The notes under the pieces were generated by a model that was given only the letters and a program-made list of their open reading frames with translations, searched no databases and was not told the origin of the DNA. From NCBI RefSeq assembly GCF_000349845.1, contig NC_020829.1, positions 3,417,001-3,481,000 on the forward strand: a DNA stretch of 64,000 nt. The letters run 5' to 3'. Both the position numbers and the translations under genes were made by a program. Positions 45,338 through 54,386 of the stretch are shown piece after piece. Each line of letters starts with the position of its first letter. The stretch's first letter is position 1. Origin of the DNA: Pseudomonas sp. ATCC 13867. GTDB lineage: Bacteria > Pseudomonadota > Gammaproteobacteria > Pseudomonadales > Pseudomonadaceae.

Positions 45338-46189
45338 ATGAACTGGATCAGTGCCCTCGCCGACCTGCAACAACGCGCCGAAGCCAGCGTGCTGGTGACC
45401 ATCATCGAAGAGCGCGGCTCGACCCCGCGCAATGCTGGTTCGAAGATGGTCATCAGTGCCGACAAGGCCTACGACACCATCGGCGGCGGCCACCTCGAGT
45501 TCAAGGCCATGCAAATCGCCCGCGAGATGCTCCTGGCCCGCGAGCGCGAGCCGAAGCTGGAGCGCTTCAGCCTCGGCGCCAGCCTCGGCCAGTGCTGCGG
45601 TGGCGCCACCGTGCTGCTGTTCGAGCCGATGGGCCAGCCCCAGGCGCACATCGCCGTATTCGGCGCCGGCCACGTCGGCCGCGCCCTGGTGCCGCTGCTC
45701 GCCAGCCTGCCGTGCAAGGTGCGCTGGATCGACTCGCGGGAGGCCGAGTTCCCCGACCGCATCCCCGAAGGCGTGACCCGAGTAATCAACGAGGACGTGA
45801 TCGACGAGATCGACGAGATGCCCGCCGGCAGTTACTTCATCGTCATGACCCACAACCACGCGCTGGACCTGGAGCTGACCGCCAGGATCCTCGAACGCAA
45901 CGACTTCGCCTACTTCGGCCTGATCGGCTCCGACACCAAGCGCGCCAAGTTCGAACACCGCCTGCGCGACCGCGGTTTCGCCGCCGACACCGTGCAACGC
46001 ATGCGCTGCCCGATGGGCATCGGCGAGGTGAAGGGCAAGCTGCCGGTGGAGATCGCCGTGTCCATCGCCGGCGAGGTGATCGCCACCTACAACGCCACCT
46101 TCGGTCAGCAGACCGGCAAGGGCGAGAACACTGTGGCCAAACTGTTACCCACGAGCCGTCGCGCACGCACCGCCGAAAGCGGCGCCTGA
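45338..46189 (+). CDS. xdhC: Xanthine dehydrogenase accessory protein XdhC
   Basis: A 283-residue chaperone that binds molybdenum cofactor, helps its sulfuration and loads XdhB. It has an N-terminal CoxI/XdhC domain (VLVTIIEERGSTPRNAGSKM, then LGQCCGGATVLLFE) and a C-terminal Rossmann-like domain (IAVFGAGHVGRALVPLL). The ATG at 45338 has AGAGG upstream. It is separated from xdhB by a hairpin and a REP. Confidence 0.95.
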   Translation: MNWISALADLQQRAEASVLVTIIEERGSTPRNAGSKMVISADKAYDTIGGGHLEFKAMQIAREMLLAREREPKLERFSLGASLGQCCGGATVLLFEPMGQPQAHIAVFGAGHVGRALVPLLASLPCKVRWIDSREAEFPDRIPEGVTRVINEDVIDEIDEMPAGSYFIVMTHNHALDLELTARILERNDFAYFGLIGSDTKRAKFEHRLRDRGFAADTVQRMRCPMGIGEVKGKLPVEIAVSIAGEVIATYNATFGQQTGKGENTVAKLLPTSRRARTAESGA

Positions 46190-46286
46190 AATTTCCGTAG
46201 CATGGGCGCATCTCTATTCCGCGCCGCCCATCCCGCCCCGGCGCCTGCGAGCGCCCCGGCCCCGAAACCCGACTGAAGAGAGATCG

Positions 46287-47591
46287 ATGAGCACTCAAGC
46301 CAAAGCCTACCGCGCCAGCATCCTGCACAGCGTCGCCGACCCGGCCGAAGTCGGTGTGGAGAAGTCCTACCAGTACTTCGAGGACGGCATCCTGCTGGTG
46401 GAAGACGGCAAGGTCGCCCGCGTCGGCCACGCCGCCGAGCTGCTGCCGCAACTGGGCGGTGTCGACGTGCTGGAATACCGCGACGCGCTGATCACCCCCG
46501 GCTTCATCGACACCCACATCCACTACCCGCAGACCGGCATGATCGCCTCCTACGGCGAGCAGTTGCTGGACTGGCTGAACACCTACACCTTCCCCACCGA
46601 GAAGCAGTTCGCCGACCCGGCCCATGCCGCCGATGTCGCCGGCATCTTCCTCAAGGAACTGCTGCGCGCCGGCACCACCACCGCGCTGGTGTTCGGCACC
46701 GTGCACCCGCAGTCGGTGGACGCGCTGTTCGGCGCTGCGCAGAAGCTCGACCTACGCCTGATCGCCGGCAAGGTGATGATGGACCGCAACGCACCGGACT
46801 ACCTGACCGACAGCGCCGAATCCAGCTACACGGACAGCAAGGCGCTGATCGAGCGCTGGCACGGCAAGGGCCGCCTGCTCTACGCGGTAACTCCGCGCTT
46901 TGCTCCCACAAGTACTCCGGAGCAACTGGACGCCGCCGGCCGCCTGCTCAAGGAACACCCCGGCGTGTACCTGCACACGCACCTGTCGGAGAACCTCAAG
47001 GAAATCGAGTGGGTCAAGGAGCTGTTCCCGGAGCGCAAGGGCTACCTGGACGTCTATGACCACCACGGCCTGCTCGGCCCGCGCTCGGTGTTCGCCCACG
47101 GCGTGCACCTGTGCGACGGCGAATGCCAGCGCCTGTCGGAAACCGGTTCGGCCGTGGCCTTCTGCCCGACCTCCAACCTGTTCCTCGGTAGCGGCCTGTT
47201 CGACCTGGCCAAGCTGGAGAAGCACAAGGTCAAGGTCGGCCTGGGCACCGACGTCGGTGCCGGCACCAGCTTCTCCCAGCTGCAGTCGTTGAACGAGGCG
47301 TACAAGGTGATGCAGTTGCAGGGCATCAAGCTCGATCCGTTCAAGTCGCTGTACCTGGCCACCCTCGGCGGCGCCCGCGCGCTGGAGCTGGAGGACAAGG
47401 TCGGCAGCTTCGCCCAGGGCAACGAGGCCGACTTCGTGGTCCTCGACTACAAGGCCACCCCGCTGCTGGACTATCGCCTGCAGCAGGCCAGGACCCTGGA
47501 GGAGAAACTCTTCGCACTGGTCATCCTCGGCGACGACCGTACCGTGAAGGAAACCTTCGCGCACGGCCGTTCCGTTCATCGCCGCGGTTGA
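46287..47591 (+). CDS. guaD: Guanine deaminase
   Basis: A 434-residue zinc amidohydrolase converting guanine to xanthine, the substrate of XdhAB. Metal ligands are visible in DTHIHYPQTG (about residue 75), the LHTHLSEN His (about 232), AHGVHL and GLGTDVGAG Asp (about 318). CPTSNLFLGSG is a guanine deaminase segment. GAGAGATCG precedes the ATG. It completes the guanine-to-urate block with xdhABC. Confidence 0.96.
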   Translation: MSTQAKAYRASILHSVADPAEVGVEKSYQYFEDGILLVEDGKVARVGHAAELLPQLGGVDVLEYRDALITPGFIDTHIHYPQTGMIASYGEQLLDWLNTYTFPTEKQFADPAHAADVAGIFLKELLRAGTTTALVFGTVHPQSVDALFGAAQKLDLRLIAGKVMMDRNAPDYLTDSAESSYTDSKALIERWHGKGRLLYAVTPRFAPTSTPEQLDAAGRLLKEHPGVYLHTHLSENLKEIEWVKELFPERKGYLDVYDHHGLLGPRSVFAHGVHLCDGECQRLSETGSAVAFCPTSNLFLGSGLFDLAKLEKHKVKVGLGTDVGAGTSFSQLQSLNEAYKVMQLQGIKLDPFKSLYLATLGGARALELEDKVGSFAQGNEADFVVLDYKATPLLDYRLQQARTLEEKLFALVILGDDRTVKETFAHGRSVHRRG

Positions 47592-47732
47592 CCCTTACGG
47601 TCGCAGCGCCGGGGCCTCGCTCAGGACCAACCCGGCGCTGCGGCCGCTTTTCATTCCCCCCTCGCGCGCCTTGCACGCGACCGCTCCCACCCAACACCTG
47701 GATTTCCGGGCCGTGGCACGGTGCAGGTGTTG

Positions 47733-47841
47733 GTTCGCGAGCAAGCTCGCTCCTACGAAGAGCGCACCGGAGCTGACTTGTAGGAGCGAGCTTGCTCGCG
47801 AACAGCACGGCACTGGATCGCGGACGAAGTCCGCTCCTGCG
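47733..47841. repeat. Cluster of three REP units
   Basis: GGTTCGCGAGCAAGCTCGCT at 47733, its inverse TGTAGGAGCGAGCTTGCTCG at 47779, and a divergent third unit (GCGGACGAAGTCCGCTCCTG) end at 47841. They fill most of the 257-base gap between guaD and the convergent usp gene. Confidence 0.85.
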
Positions 47842-47848
47842 AAAGCCT

Positions 47849-48274
47849 CTACTCCCCCCGCACCTCAACCAGCACCGGGCAAGGCGCCCGCTCGATCACC
47901 CGCTGCCCCACCGACGGGTCCAGCAGCCGCTCGATACGCCCCAGGTGCCGATGACCGATCACGATCAGGTCGCACGCCAGCCGCTCCGCCTCGCGCAGGA
48001 TCGCCCGCGCCGGGTCGCCCGCCACCACGGCAGCGGAAGCGGCGCACGGCTGCAACTGCGCCACCGCGTCATCCACCAGCACCTGCGCCTCATGTTGCTC
48101 CAGCTCCGCCGGCGGGTACTCCAGCACGTCCTGGCGGGGCATGGCGAAGGCGCGGTCCACCGCGCAGACCACGTGCAGCTCCGCGCCGTTGCAACGCGCC
48201 AGCTCCCCCGCCGTGGCGATGATCCGTGGTGACTGCGCCGCGCCATCGATGGCCAGCAGAATCCGTTTGAACAT
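47849..48274 (-). CDS. Universal stress protein (UspA family)
   Basis: A 141-residue single Usp domain: MFKRILLAIDG at the start, then IIATAGELARCNGAELHVVCAVD. The ATP-binding-type glycine motif is in LIVIGHRHLGRIERLLDPSVGQRVIERAPCPVLVV-like form. GHRHLGRIERLLDPSVGQRV keeps the G-x2-G-x9-G(S/T) spacing only loosely, so nucleotide binding is uncertain. The start at 48274 has GGAGAG upstream. It is divergent from the lysR gene. Confidence 0.88.
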   Translation of the reverse strand: MFKRILLAIDGAAQSPRIIATAGELARCNGAELHVVCAVDRAFAMPRQDVLEYPPAELEQHEAQVLVDDAVAQLQPCAASAAVVAGDPARAILREAERLACDLIVIGHRHLGRIERLLDPSVGQRVIERAPCPVLVEVRGE

Positions 48275-48437
48275 GCCGCTCTCCTTCCGAAACAAGAACC
48301 CAGGGGCATTCTTCGGGCCTCACCGGGCCCCGTAAAGACACGCAAAACGTAATGGACCCTTGCAGGAAACGCACGCTTGCCAGGCAGGCCCGTCGAAATG
48401 GAACATGTCCGGACTGCCCTGCCCCTTCGGAGTCGTC

Positions 48438-49361
48438 ATGGCCCTGCCCGATCTGAACCTGCTGGTCGCCCTTAACATCCTGCTCGAAGAAGGCAGCGTG
48501 GTTGGTGCCGCACGGCGCATGCACCTGAGCGCACCGGCGATGAGCCGCACCCTGTCGCGCATCCGTGAGGCGGTGGGCGACCCGATCATGGTCCGTGCCG
48601 GGCGCAACCTGGTGCCTACGCCACGTGCGCTGCAGCTGCGCGAGGAAGTCAGCGACCTGGTTGAACACGCCACGCGCCTGTTCAATGCCAAGGAAAACCT
48701 GCGCATGGACCAACTCGAACGCTGCTTCGTGCTGCGCTCCAACAACGTGCTGGTGGGAGGCTTCGCCGCCCGGATGCTGGCGGTGATGAAGGAGGAAGCG
48801 CCGCGCTGCAGCCTGCGCATCGCCCCGGAAGCCGACTTCGACGACGAAGCCCTGCGGCAGAACCGCATCGACCTGTACATCGGCGCCACCTCGACGCTGG
48901 AACCGGAAATCCGCACGCAGACCCTGTTCACCACCAGCTTCGTCGGCCTGGCGCGGCGCGACCATCCGATCTTCGACGACGAGATCACCGCCGAGCGCTT
49001 CGCCTCCTTCCCGCAGATCAGCGTCTCGCGGCGCGGCCGCGCCATCGGGCCGATCGACGAGGAACTGGCGAACCTCGGCCTGCACCGTGAAATTCGCCTC
49101 ACCGCGCCGACCTTCCACTCCTCGATCTTCGCCCTGCTGGAGTCCGACCTGGTGCTGCCCATCGCCGAGCACTCGCTTTGGCGCCTGGATCGCCTGGGCT
49201 TCGCCCTGCGCCAGTTCGACATTCCGCTGCCGCTGAAATCCGTGGTGATCCTGCAGGCCTGGCACCCGCGCTTCGACAACGACCCGGCGCACTGCTGGCT
49301 GCGGCAGACGGTGAAACGGGTCTGCATCGAATTGCGCGAGAGCTCCGGCCTGCTGAGCTGA
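48438..49361 (+). CDS. LysR family transcriptional regulator
   Basis: A 307-residue LTTR with an N-terminal winged helix (DLNLLVALNILLEEGSVVGAARRMHLSAPAMSRTLSRIREAVGD) and a C-terminal effector-binding domain. GGAG precedes the ATG at 48438. It reads in the same direction as the efflux pump genes 160 bases downstream and is a likely regulator of them, though LysR proteins more often act on divergent targets (here usp). The effector is unknown. Confidence 0.9.
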   Translation: MALPDLNLLVALNILLEEGSVVGAARRMHLSAPAMSRTLSRIREAVGDPIMVRAGRNLVPTPRALQLREEVSDLVEHATRLFNAKENLRMDQLERCFVLRSNNVLVGGFAARMLAVMKEEAPRCSLRIAPEADFDDEALRQNRIDLYIGATSTLEPEIRTQTLFTTSFVGLARRDHPIFDDEITAERFASFPQISVSRRGRAIGPIDEELANLGLHREIRLTAPTFHSSIFALLESDLVLPIAEHSLWRLDRLGFALRQFDIPLPLKSVVILQAWHPRFDNDPAHCWLRQTVKRVCIELRESSGLLS

Positions 49362-49524
49362 GCGAACAACAAGTGCATCAGACACACTGATTAGCTGCAA
49401 TCATTTCAATTTCCACAGCTATCGCCCTTCCCTAGACTCGGTCGAAAATATCCGAGTTGATTCCTATGCCTTGCACCTCACCGCCCAAGGGCGGCGGCAT
49501 CGGCCACCCTCGTGGAGGCCGGCC

Positions 49525-51105
49525 ATGACCGCGCTCGCCCCGATTTCAGCTGCCAGCCCGCCACCAGCGAAACCTTCCGCACCTGTTGCCCAGCCATTCG
49601 GCCTGCGCATCGTGGTCGGCATGCTCGGCGTGCTGATCGCGTCCCTCAGCGCCGGGCTCAACGAGAAGGTCACCGACCTGGCCATGACCGACGTGCGCGG
49701 CGCGCTGGCCATCGGACACGACGAGGGCACCTGGCTGCTCGCCCTGTATTCGGCGGCGCAGGTGGCGGCGATGGCCTTCGCGCCCTGGTTCTCGGTCACC
49801 GTCTCGCTGCGCCGCTTCACCCTCGGCGCCATCGCCTGCTTCGCCCTGCTGGCGCTGCTCTGCCCGTTCGCGCCGAACGTCGAGACGCTCTACCTGCTGC
49901 GCCTGCTGCAGGGCTTCGCCGGCGGCTGCATGCCACCGATGCTGATGACCGTGGCGCTGCGCTTCCTGCCGCCGGGCATCAAGCTCTACGGCCTGGGCGC
50001 CTACGCGCTGACCGCCACCTTCGCGCCCAACCTGGGCATGCCGCTGGCGGCGCTGTGGACCGAGTTCGTCGGCTGGCAGTGGGTGTTCTGGCAGGTCATC
50101 CCGCTCTGCGCGGTGGCGCTGGCCGCCGTCGCCTGGGGCATCCCACAGGACCCGCTGCGCCTGGAGCGCCTGCGCCAGTTCGATTACCTGGGCCTCGCCC
50201 TCGGCCTGCCGGGCATCCTGATGCTGGTGATGGGCCTGCTGCAGGGCGAACGCCTGGACTGGTTCGAATCCGACCTGATCATCCTATTGGTGATCGGTGG
50301 GGCCGGGCTGCTGGTGGCTTTTTTCATCAACGAATGGACGCACCCGCTGCCCTTCTACCGTCTGGACATTCTCAAGCGGCGCAACTTCACCCACTCGCTG
50401 ATCACCCTCGCCGGCGTGCTGGTGGTGCTCGGCGCATGCGCCGGGGTGCCGGCGTCCTACCTTGCCTCGGCCCACGGCTATCGCCCACTGCAATCGGCGC
50501 CGATGGCGCTGCTGGTGGCACTGCCGCAATTGATCTCGCTGCCGCTGGTCGCCGGACTGTGCAACATCCCCCGCGTCGACTGCCGCTGGGTGCTGGCCAT
50601 CGGCATCAGCCTGTGCGGGCTGTCGGCCTTCGGCATGAGCCAACTGACCAGCGAGTGGACGCGGGAGAACTTCTATTGGCTGCTGGCGCTGCAGATCATC
50701 GGCCAGCCGATGGCCGTGGTGCCGCTGCTGATGTCCGCCACCAGTGTGGTCGCGCCCATCGAAGGGCCGTTCGCCTCGGCCTGGTTCAACAGCGTGCGCG
50801 GCTTCTCGGCGGTGCTCGGCAGCGCCGTGGTGTCGATCCTGATGACCTGGCGCGAGCACTACCACTCCAACCGCCTGGTCGATCATCTGGGCAACGTCCC
50901 GCATGCCCTCGGCCTGCGCCTGGAGCAACTGGGCGGCGTCGAGAACATCGACCGCCTGGCCGGCCAGGTACGTGGCCAGGCCGGCGTGCTCGCCGCCTCC
51001 GACACCCTGCTGGCGATGGCCGGCCTGGCCGCCGCCCTGCTCGTCCTGATTCCGCTGATGCCGCTGCGGGTCTACCCGCCGCGCCCTGTCGTTCCCACTC
51101 CCTGA
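49525..51105 (+). CDS. MFS drug exporter, DHA2 (EmrB) type
   Basis: A 526-residue inner-membrane protein with about 14 hydrophobic segments. The motif-C-like stretch GLGAYALTATFAPNLGMPLAAL and DEGTWLLALYSAAQVAAM are typical of EmrB-like antiporters. GGAGG lies six bases before the ATG at 49525. It is followed 15 bases later by a membrane-fusion protein gene, so the pair forms an EmrAB-type pump that would need an outer-membrane TolC-like partner encoded elsewhere. The substrate is unknown. Confidence 0.9.
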   Translation: MTALAPISAASPPPAKPSAPVAQPFGLRIVVGMLGVLIASLSAGLNEKVTDLAMTDVRGALAIGHDEGTWLLALYSAAQVAAMAFAPWFSVTVSLRRFTLGAIACFALLALLCPFAPNVETLYLLRLLQGFAGGCMPPMLMTVALRFLPPGIKLYGLGAYALTATFAPNLGMPLAALWTEFVGWQWVFWQVIPLCAVALAAVAWGIPQDPLRLERLRQFDYLGLALGLPGILMLVMGLLQGERLDWFESDLIILLVIGGAGLLVAFFINEWTHPLPFYRLDILKRRNFTHSLITLAGVLVVLGACAGVPASYLASAHGYRPLQSAPMALLVALPQLISLPLVAGLCNIPRVDCRWVLAIGISLCGLSAFGMSQLTSEWTRENFYWLLALQIIGQPMAVVPLLMSATSVVAPIEGPFASAWFNSVRGFSAVLGSAVVSILMTWREHYHSNRLVDHLGNVPHALGLRLEQLGGVENIDRLAGQVRGQAGVLAASDTLLAMAGLAAALLVLIPLMPLRVYPPRPVVPTP

Positions 51106-51120
51106 TTCGAAGGTCTGCCC

Positions 51121-52188
51121 ATGTCGAAACTGAACGCCCGTCGCGGCAGCCTGGCCCTGGTCGCCGTGCTGCTGTTCGCCCTGGTCGTCTACCTGCTGCT
51201 GCGCCTGCTGGGTCCCGCCCGCGAGCAGAGCACCGACGACGCCTACGTCCACGCCGATTTCACCCTGGTGGCGCCGAAGGTCGCCGGCTTCATCGCAGAA
51301 GTGCTGGTGGAAGACAACCAATCGGTGAAGGCCGGCCAGGTCCTGGCGCGCATCGACGCCCGCGACTACCGTGCCGCGCTGGAGGCCGCCGAGGCCGACG
51401 TGCTGGCTGCCGAGGCGCGCCATCATCATGTCGCCGCCGACCTCGAACGCCAGCAGGCGGTGATCGCCCAGAGCGCCGCCCAGGTACAGGCCGACCAGGC
51501 CGCGCTGGTCTTCGCCTCGCAGGAGCTCAAGCGTTACGAGCACCTCGTCAGCCGGGGCGCCGGTACCCTGCAGAACGCCCAGCAGGCGCGCTCCCGCATC
51601 GACTCGGCCAGGGCCGTGCTGGACAAGGACAAGGCCGCCGCCCTCGCCGCGCGCAAGCAGCTCGACGTCCTGCTGGCCCAGCAGGCCGAAGCTCTCGGCG
51701 CACTGAAGCGTGGCCAGGCGCAATTGCAGCAGGCGCAACTGAACCTGTCGTACACCGAGATTCGTGCGCCCTTCGACGGCATGGTCGGCCGCCGCGCTGT
51801 GCGCGTGGGCGCCTACACCACGCCGGGCAATGCCCTGCTGGCGGTGGTGCCGCTGCAGGACGCCTACGTGGTCGGCAACTTCCAGGAAACCCAGCTGACC
51901 GAAGTGCAGCCAGGGCAGCGCGTCGAGATCAGCATCGACACCTTCCCCGGCGAAACCCTGCACGGCCACGTCGACAGCATCGCCCCGGCCACCGGCCTGA
52001 GCTTCGCCCCCATCGCTCCGGACAACGCCACCGGCAACTTCACCAAGATCGTCCAGCGCATCCCGGTGAAGATCGTCCTCGACACCGACCAACCGCTGCG
52101 CGAGAAGCTGCGCGTGGGCATGTCGGTGATCGCGCGCATCGACACCGGCAAGCACGCCGCGGATGAGCGGAAAGTGGCGGTGCAATGA
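51121..52188 (+). CDS. EmrA/HlyD-type membrane fusion protein
   Basis: A 355-residue periplasmic adaptor. It has one N-terminal membrane helix (about residues 12-32), the lipoyl-like TDDAYVHADFTLVAPKVAGFIAEVLVEDNQSVKAGQVL, a central alpha hairpin (about 90-195) and a second beta half (LNLSYTEIRAPFDGMVGRRAV). It is coupled to the upstream EmrB-like gene as an efflux pump. Confidence 0.93.
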   Translation: MSKLNARRGSLALVAVLLFALVVYLLLRLLGPAREQSTDDAYVHADFTLVAPKVAGFIAEVLVEDNQSVKAGQVLARIDARDYRAALEAAEADVLAAEARHHHVAADLERQQAVIAQSAAQVQADQAALVFASQELKRYEHLVSRGAGTLQNAQQARSRIDSARAVLDKDKAAALAARKQLDVLLAQQAEALGALKRGQAQLQQAQLNLSYTEIRAPFDGMVGRRAVRVGAYTTPGNALLAVVPLQDAYVVGNFQETQLTEVQPGQRVEISIDTFPGETLHGHVDSIAPATGLSFAPIAPDNATGNFTKIVQRIPVKIVLDTDQPLREKLRVGMSVIARIDTGKHAADERKVAVQ

Positions 52189-52283
52189 TCCCCCGCCGGC
52201 ACCTCGGACAGGCTGCACGGCACCCACCGCGTCTGACGCGGCGGTTGCCTGGCGCGCGTCGATCAGCCACGCTATGCGCCATC

Positions 52284-52298
52284 CAGTCCGACAACCTG
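52284..52298. promoter_or_regulatory. Degenerate operator before the lhgO-type GntR gene
   Basis: CAGTCCGACAACCTG has the right half and the CCTG flank of the lhgO operators (TTGTCNGACAACCTG) with an imperfect left half. It is ten bases before the ATG, suggesting self-repression. Confidence 0.45.
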
Positions 52299-52307
52299 AC
52301 GAATCCC

Positions 52308-53018
52308 ATGATCGAACTCGAACGCCCCGACTCCCTGGTGGAGCGCGTGGTCGCCTCCCTGCGCCGTGAAATCGATTCCGGTCGCCTGCCCGCAGGTTCG
52401 CGCCTGCCCACGGAATTCCAGCTTTCCGAACAGCTGAACGTCAGCCGTTCGGTGGTGCGCGAGGCGGTGGCGCAGCTCAAGGCCGACGGCGTACTGGTCA
52501 GCCGCCGGGGCAGCGGTTCGTTCATCTCCGGCACACCCGGCGGTACGGTGTTTCGTCTGCCTGGCCGCAACGATGGCGGCCAGGGGCTGGCGCAACTGTT
52601 CGAGATGCGCCTGTGGATCGAGATTCAGGCCGCCCGCATCGCCGCCCAGCGCCGCAGCGCCGCCGACCTTGCGCGCATGGCCGAGGCGCTGAAGGTGATG
52701 GACGAGCACCGCGCCGACTTCGACCGCTCCGGCGGGGCCGACGTGGAGTTCCACAAGGCCATCGCCGCCGCCTGCAAGAACGACTATTTCGTGGCCTTCC
52801 ACGACTTCCTCGGCGGCCAGTTGGCGCACACCCGGCGCACCGCCTGGGAGAACTCCGCCGGCCTCAAGGGCGGCTCGTCTCCTGCGCAGAACGAGCACCG
52901 CGCGCTCTACGAAGCCATCGCCGCCAGCGATGCGGACGCCGCCGCGAACAGCGCCGAGAGCCATCTGCGCGCCTCGGCCAAGCGCCTAGGCATCGAACTG
53001 GCGCCCCTGCCCCACTGA
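52308..53018 (+). CDS. GntR family regulator, FadR/FCD subfamily, of the L-2-hydroxyglutarate genes
   Basis: A 236-residue regulator with a winged helix (LVERVVASLRREIDSGRLPAGSRLPTEFQLSEQLNVSRSVVREAVAQLK) and a C-terminal FCD domain with conserved DVEFHKAIAAA metal/ligand residues. The ATG at 52308 (MIELERPDSL) is chosen because the longer frame from 52185 is high-GC noise. Three TTGTC/AAGTC-type operators lie between it and lhgO. In P. putida an LhgR of this class represses L-2-hydroxyglutarate genes, so this is a likely counterpart. Confidence 0.88.
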   Translation: MIELERPDSLVERVVASLRREIDSGRLPAGSRLPTEFQLSEQLNVSRSVVREAVAQLKADGVLVSRRGSGSFISGTPGGTVFRLPGRNDGGQGLAQLFEMRLWIEIQAARIAAQRRSAADLARMAEALKVMDEHRADFDRSGGADVEFHKAIAAACKNDYFVAFHDFLGGQLAHTRRTAWENSAGLKGGSSPAQNEHRALYEAIAASDADAAANSAESHLRASAKRLGIELAPLPH

Positions 53019-53049
53019 AACATATTCATCCGTAAGTCGGACTCGAAAT

Positions 53050-53124
53050 TTGTCTGACAACCTGATTTAATCGCCGCCAGCTGAATTTGTCAGACAACCT
53101 GACCTGATCAATAAAGTCTGACAA
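53050..53124. promoter_or_regulatory. Three tandem GntR operators upstream of lhgO
   Basis: TTGTCTGACAA (53050-53060), TTGTCAGACAA (53087-53097) and AAGTCTGACAA (53114-53124), all followed by CC, with centres 37 and 27 bases apart. The first two fit TNGT-N3-ACNA perfectly; the third lacks the first T. This is a likely repression array for the lhgO promoter. Confidence 0.75.
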
Positions 53125-53151
53125 CCCGACCGCGGTACAAGAGAAACAACA

Positions 53152-54345
53152 ATGACTTACGACTTCTGCATCATCGGTGGCGGCATCGTCGGCCTGGCCA
53201 CGGCCATGCGCCTGCTGCAGGTGCGCCCCGGTGCGTCGCTGCTCCTGCTGGAAAAGGAAGACAGCCTGGCCCGCCACCAGACCGGCCACAACAGCGGCGT
53301 GATCCACGCCGGCATCTACTACGCGCCGGGCAGCCTGAAGGCAGACCTGTGCAAGCGTGGCGCCCAGGCCACCCAGGACTTCTGCGACGAGCACGGCATC
53401 GCCTACGACGTCTGCGGCAAGCTGCTGGTGGCGTCCAGCGCCCTCGAACTGCAACGCATGGACGCCCTGCTGGAGCGCTCGAAGCTCAACGGCCTGGACG
53501 TCAAGCGCGTGGAGGCCGGCGAATTGCGCGAGCGCGAGCCGAACATCGTCGGCCTCGGCGGCCTGTTCCTCTCCTCCACCGGCATCGTCGACTACCGCCA
53601 GGTCTGCCAGGCGATGGCGAAAGTCATCGAACGCAGCGGTGGCGAAGTCCGCCTGGGCGTGAAGGTCGATGCGATCCGCGAGGGCGGCGACAACGTCCAC
53701 ATCCGTGCTGGCGACGAAGGCTGGACGGCACGGCAACTGGTGGCCTGCGCCGGCCTGCAGTCCGACCGCCTGGCGCGCCTGGCGGGCATCGAAACGCAGC
53801 ATCAGATCATTCCGTTCCGCGGCGAGTACTACCGCCTGCCGGCGAGCAAGAACGACATCGTCAAGCACCTGATCTACCCGATCCCGGACCCGGAACTGCC
53901 GTTCCTCGGCATCCACCTGACGCGGATGATCGATGGCAGCGTCACCGTCGGCCCCAACGCGGTGCTCGGTTTCGCCCGCGAGGGTTATCCGAAGTTCTCC
54001 ACGCACCTCGCCGACGTACTGGAGTACGCGCGCTTCCCCGGCTTCTGGAAAACCATCGGCGCCAACCTGCGCTCGGGCCTGGCAGAGATGAAGAACTCGC
54101 TGTTCAAGGCCGGTTACCTGGAGCAATGCCGCAAGTACTGCCCGTCCCTGCAACTGGACGACCTGCAACCCATCGAGGCCGGCATCCGTGCCCAGGCGGT
54201 GATGCGCGACGGCACGCTGGTGCATGATTTCCTGTTCCTCGAAACGCCGCGCATGTTGCACGTCTGCAACGCGCCCTCGCCGGCCGCCACCTCGGCCATC
54301 CCCATCGGCGAAATGATCGCCGACCGCCTGCTGCAACAGGCCTGA
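53152..54345 (+). CDS. lhgO: L-2-hydroxyglutarate oxidase/dehydrogenase
   Basis: A 397-residue DAO-family flavoprotein oxidising L-2-hydroxyglutarate to 2-oxoglutarate, with electrons going to quinone or oxygen. FAD motif CIIGGGIVGLATA is at residues 4-16. LARHQTGHNSGVIHAGIYY (about 39-57) is the L2HGDH signature, and GPNAVLGFAREGY and IRAQAVMRDG follow. The usual partner csiD (glutarate hydroxylase) is absent; instead an MHS transporter follows by 41 bases. Confidence 0.95.
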   Translation: MTYDFCIIGGGIVGLATAMRLLQVRPGASLLLLEKEDSLARHQTGHNSGVIHAGIYYAPGSLKADLCKRGAQATQDFCDEHGIAYDVCGKLLVASSALELQRMDALLERSKLNGLDVKRVEAGELREREPNIVGLGGLFLSSTGIVDYRQVCQAMAKVIERSGGEVRLGVKVDAIREGGDNVHIRAGDEGWTARQLVACAGLQSDRLARLAGIETQHQIIPFRGEYYRLPASKNDIVKHLIYPIPDPELPFLGIHLTRMIDGSVTVGPNAVLGFAREGYPKFSTHLADVLEYARFPGFWKTIGANLRSGLAEMKNSLFKAGYLEQCRKYCPSLQLDDLQPIEAGIRAQAVMRDGTLVHDFLFLETPRMLHVCNAPSPAATSAIPIGEMIADRLLQQA

Positions 54346-54386
54346 GCCAACGCCCGACCTCGTCATTCACACAAGGAAAACAACAG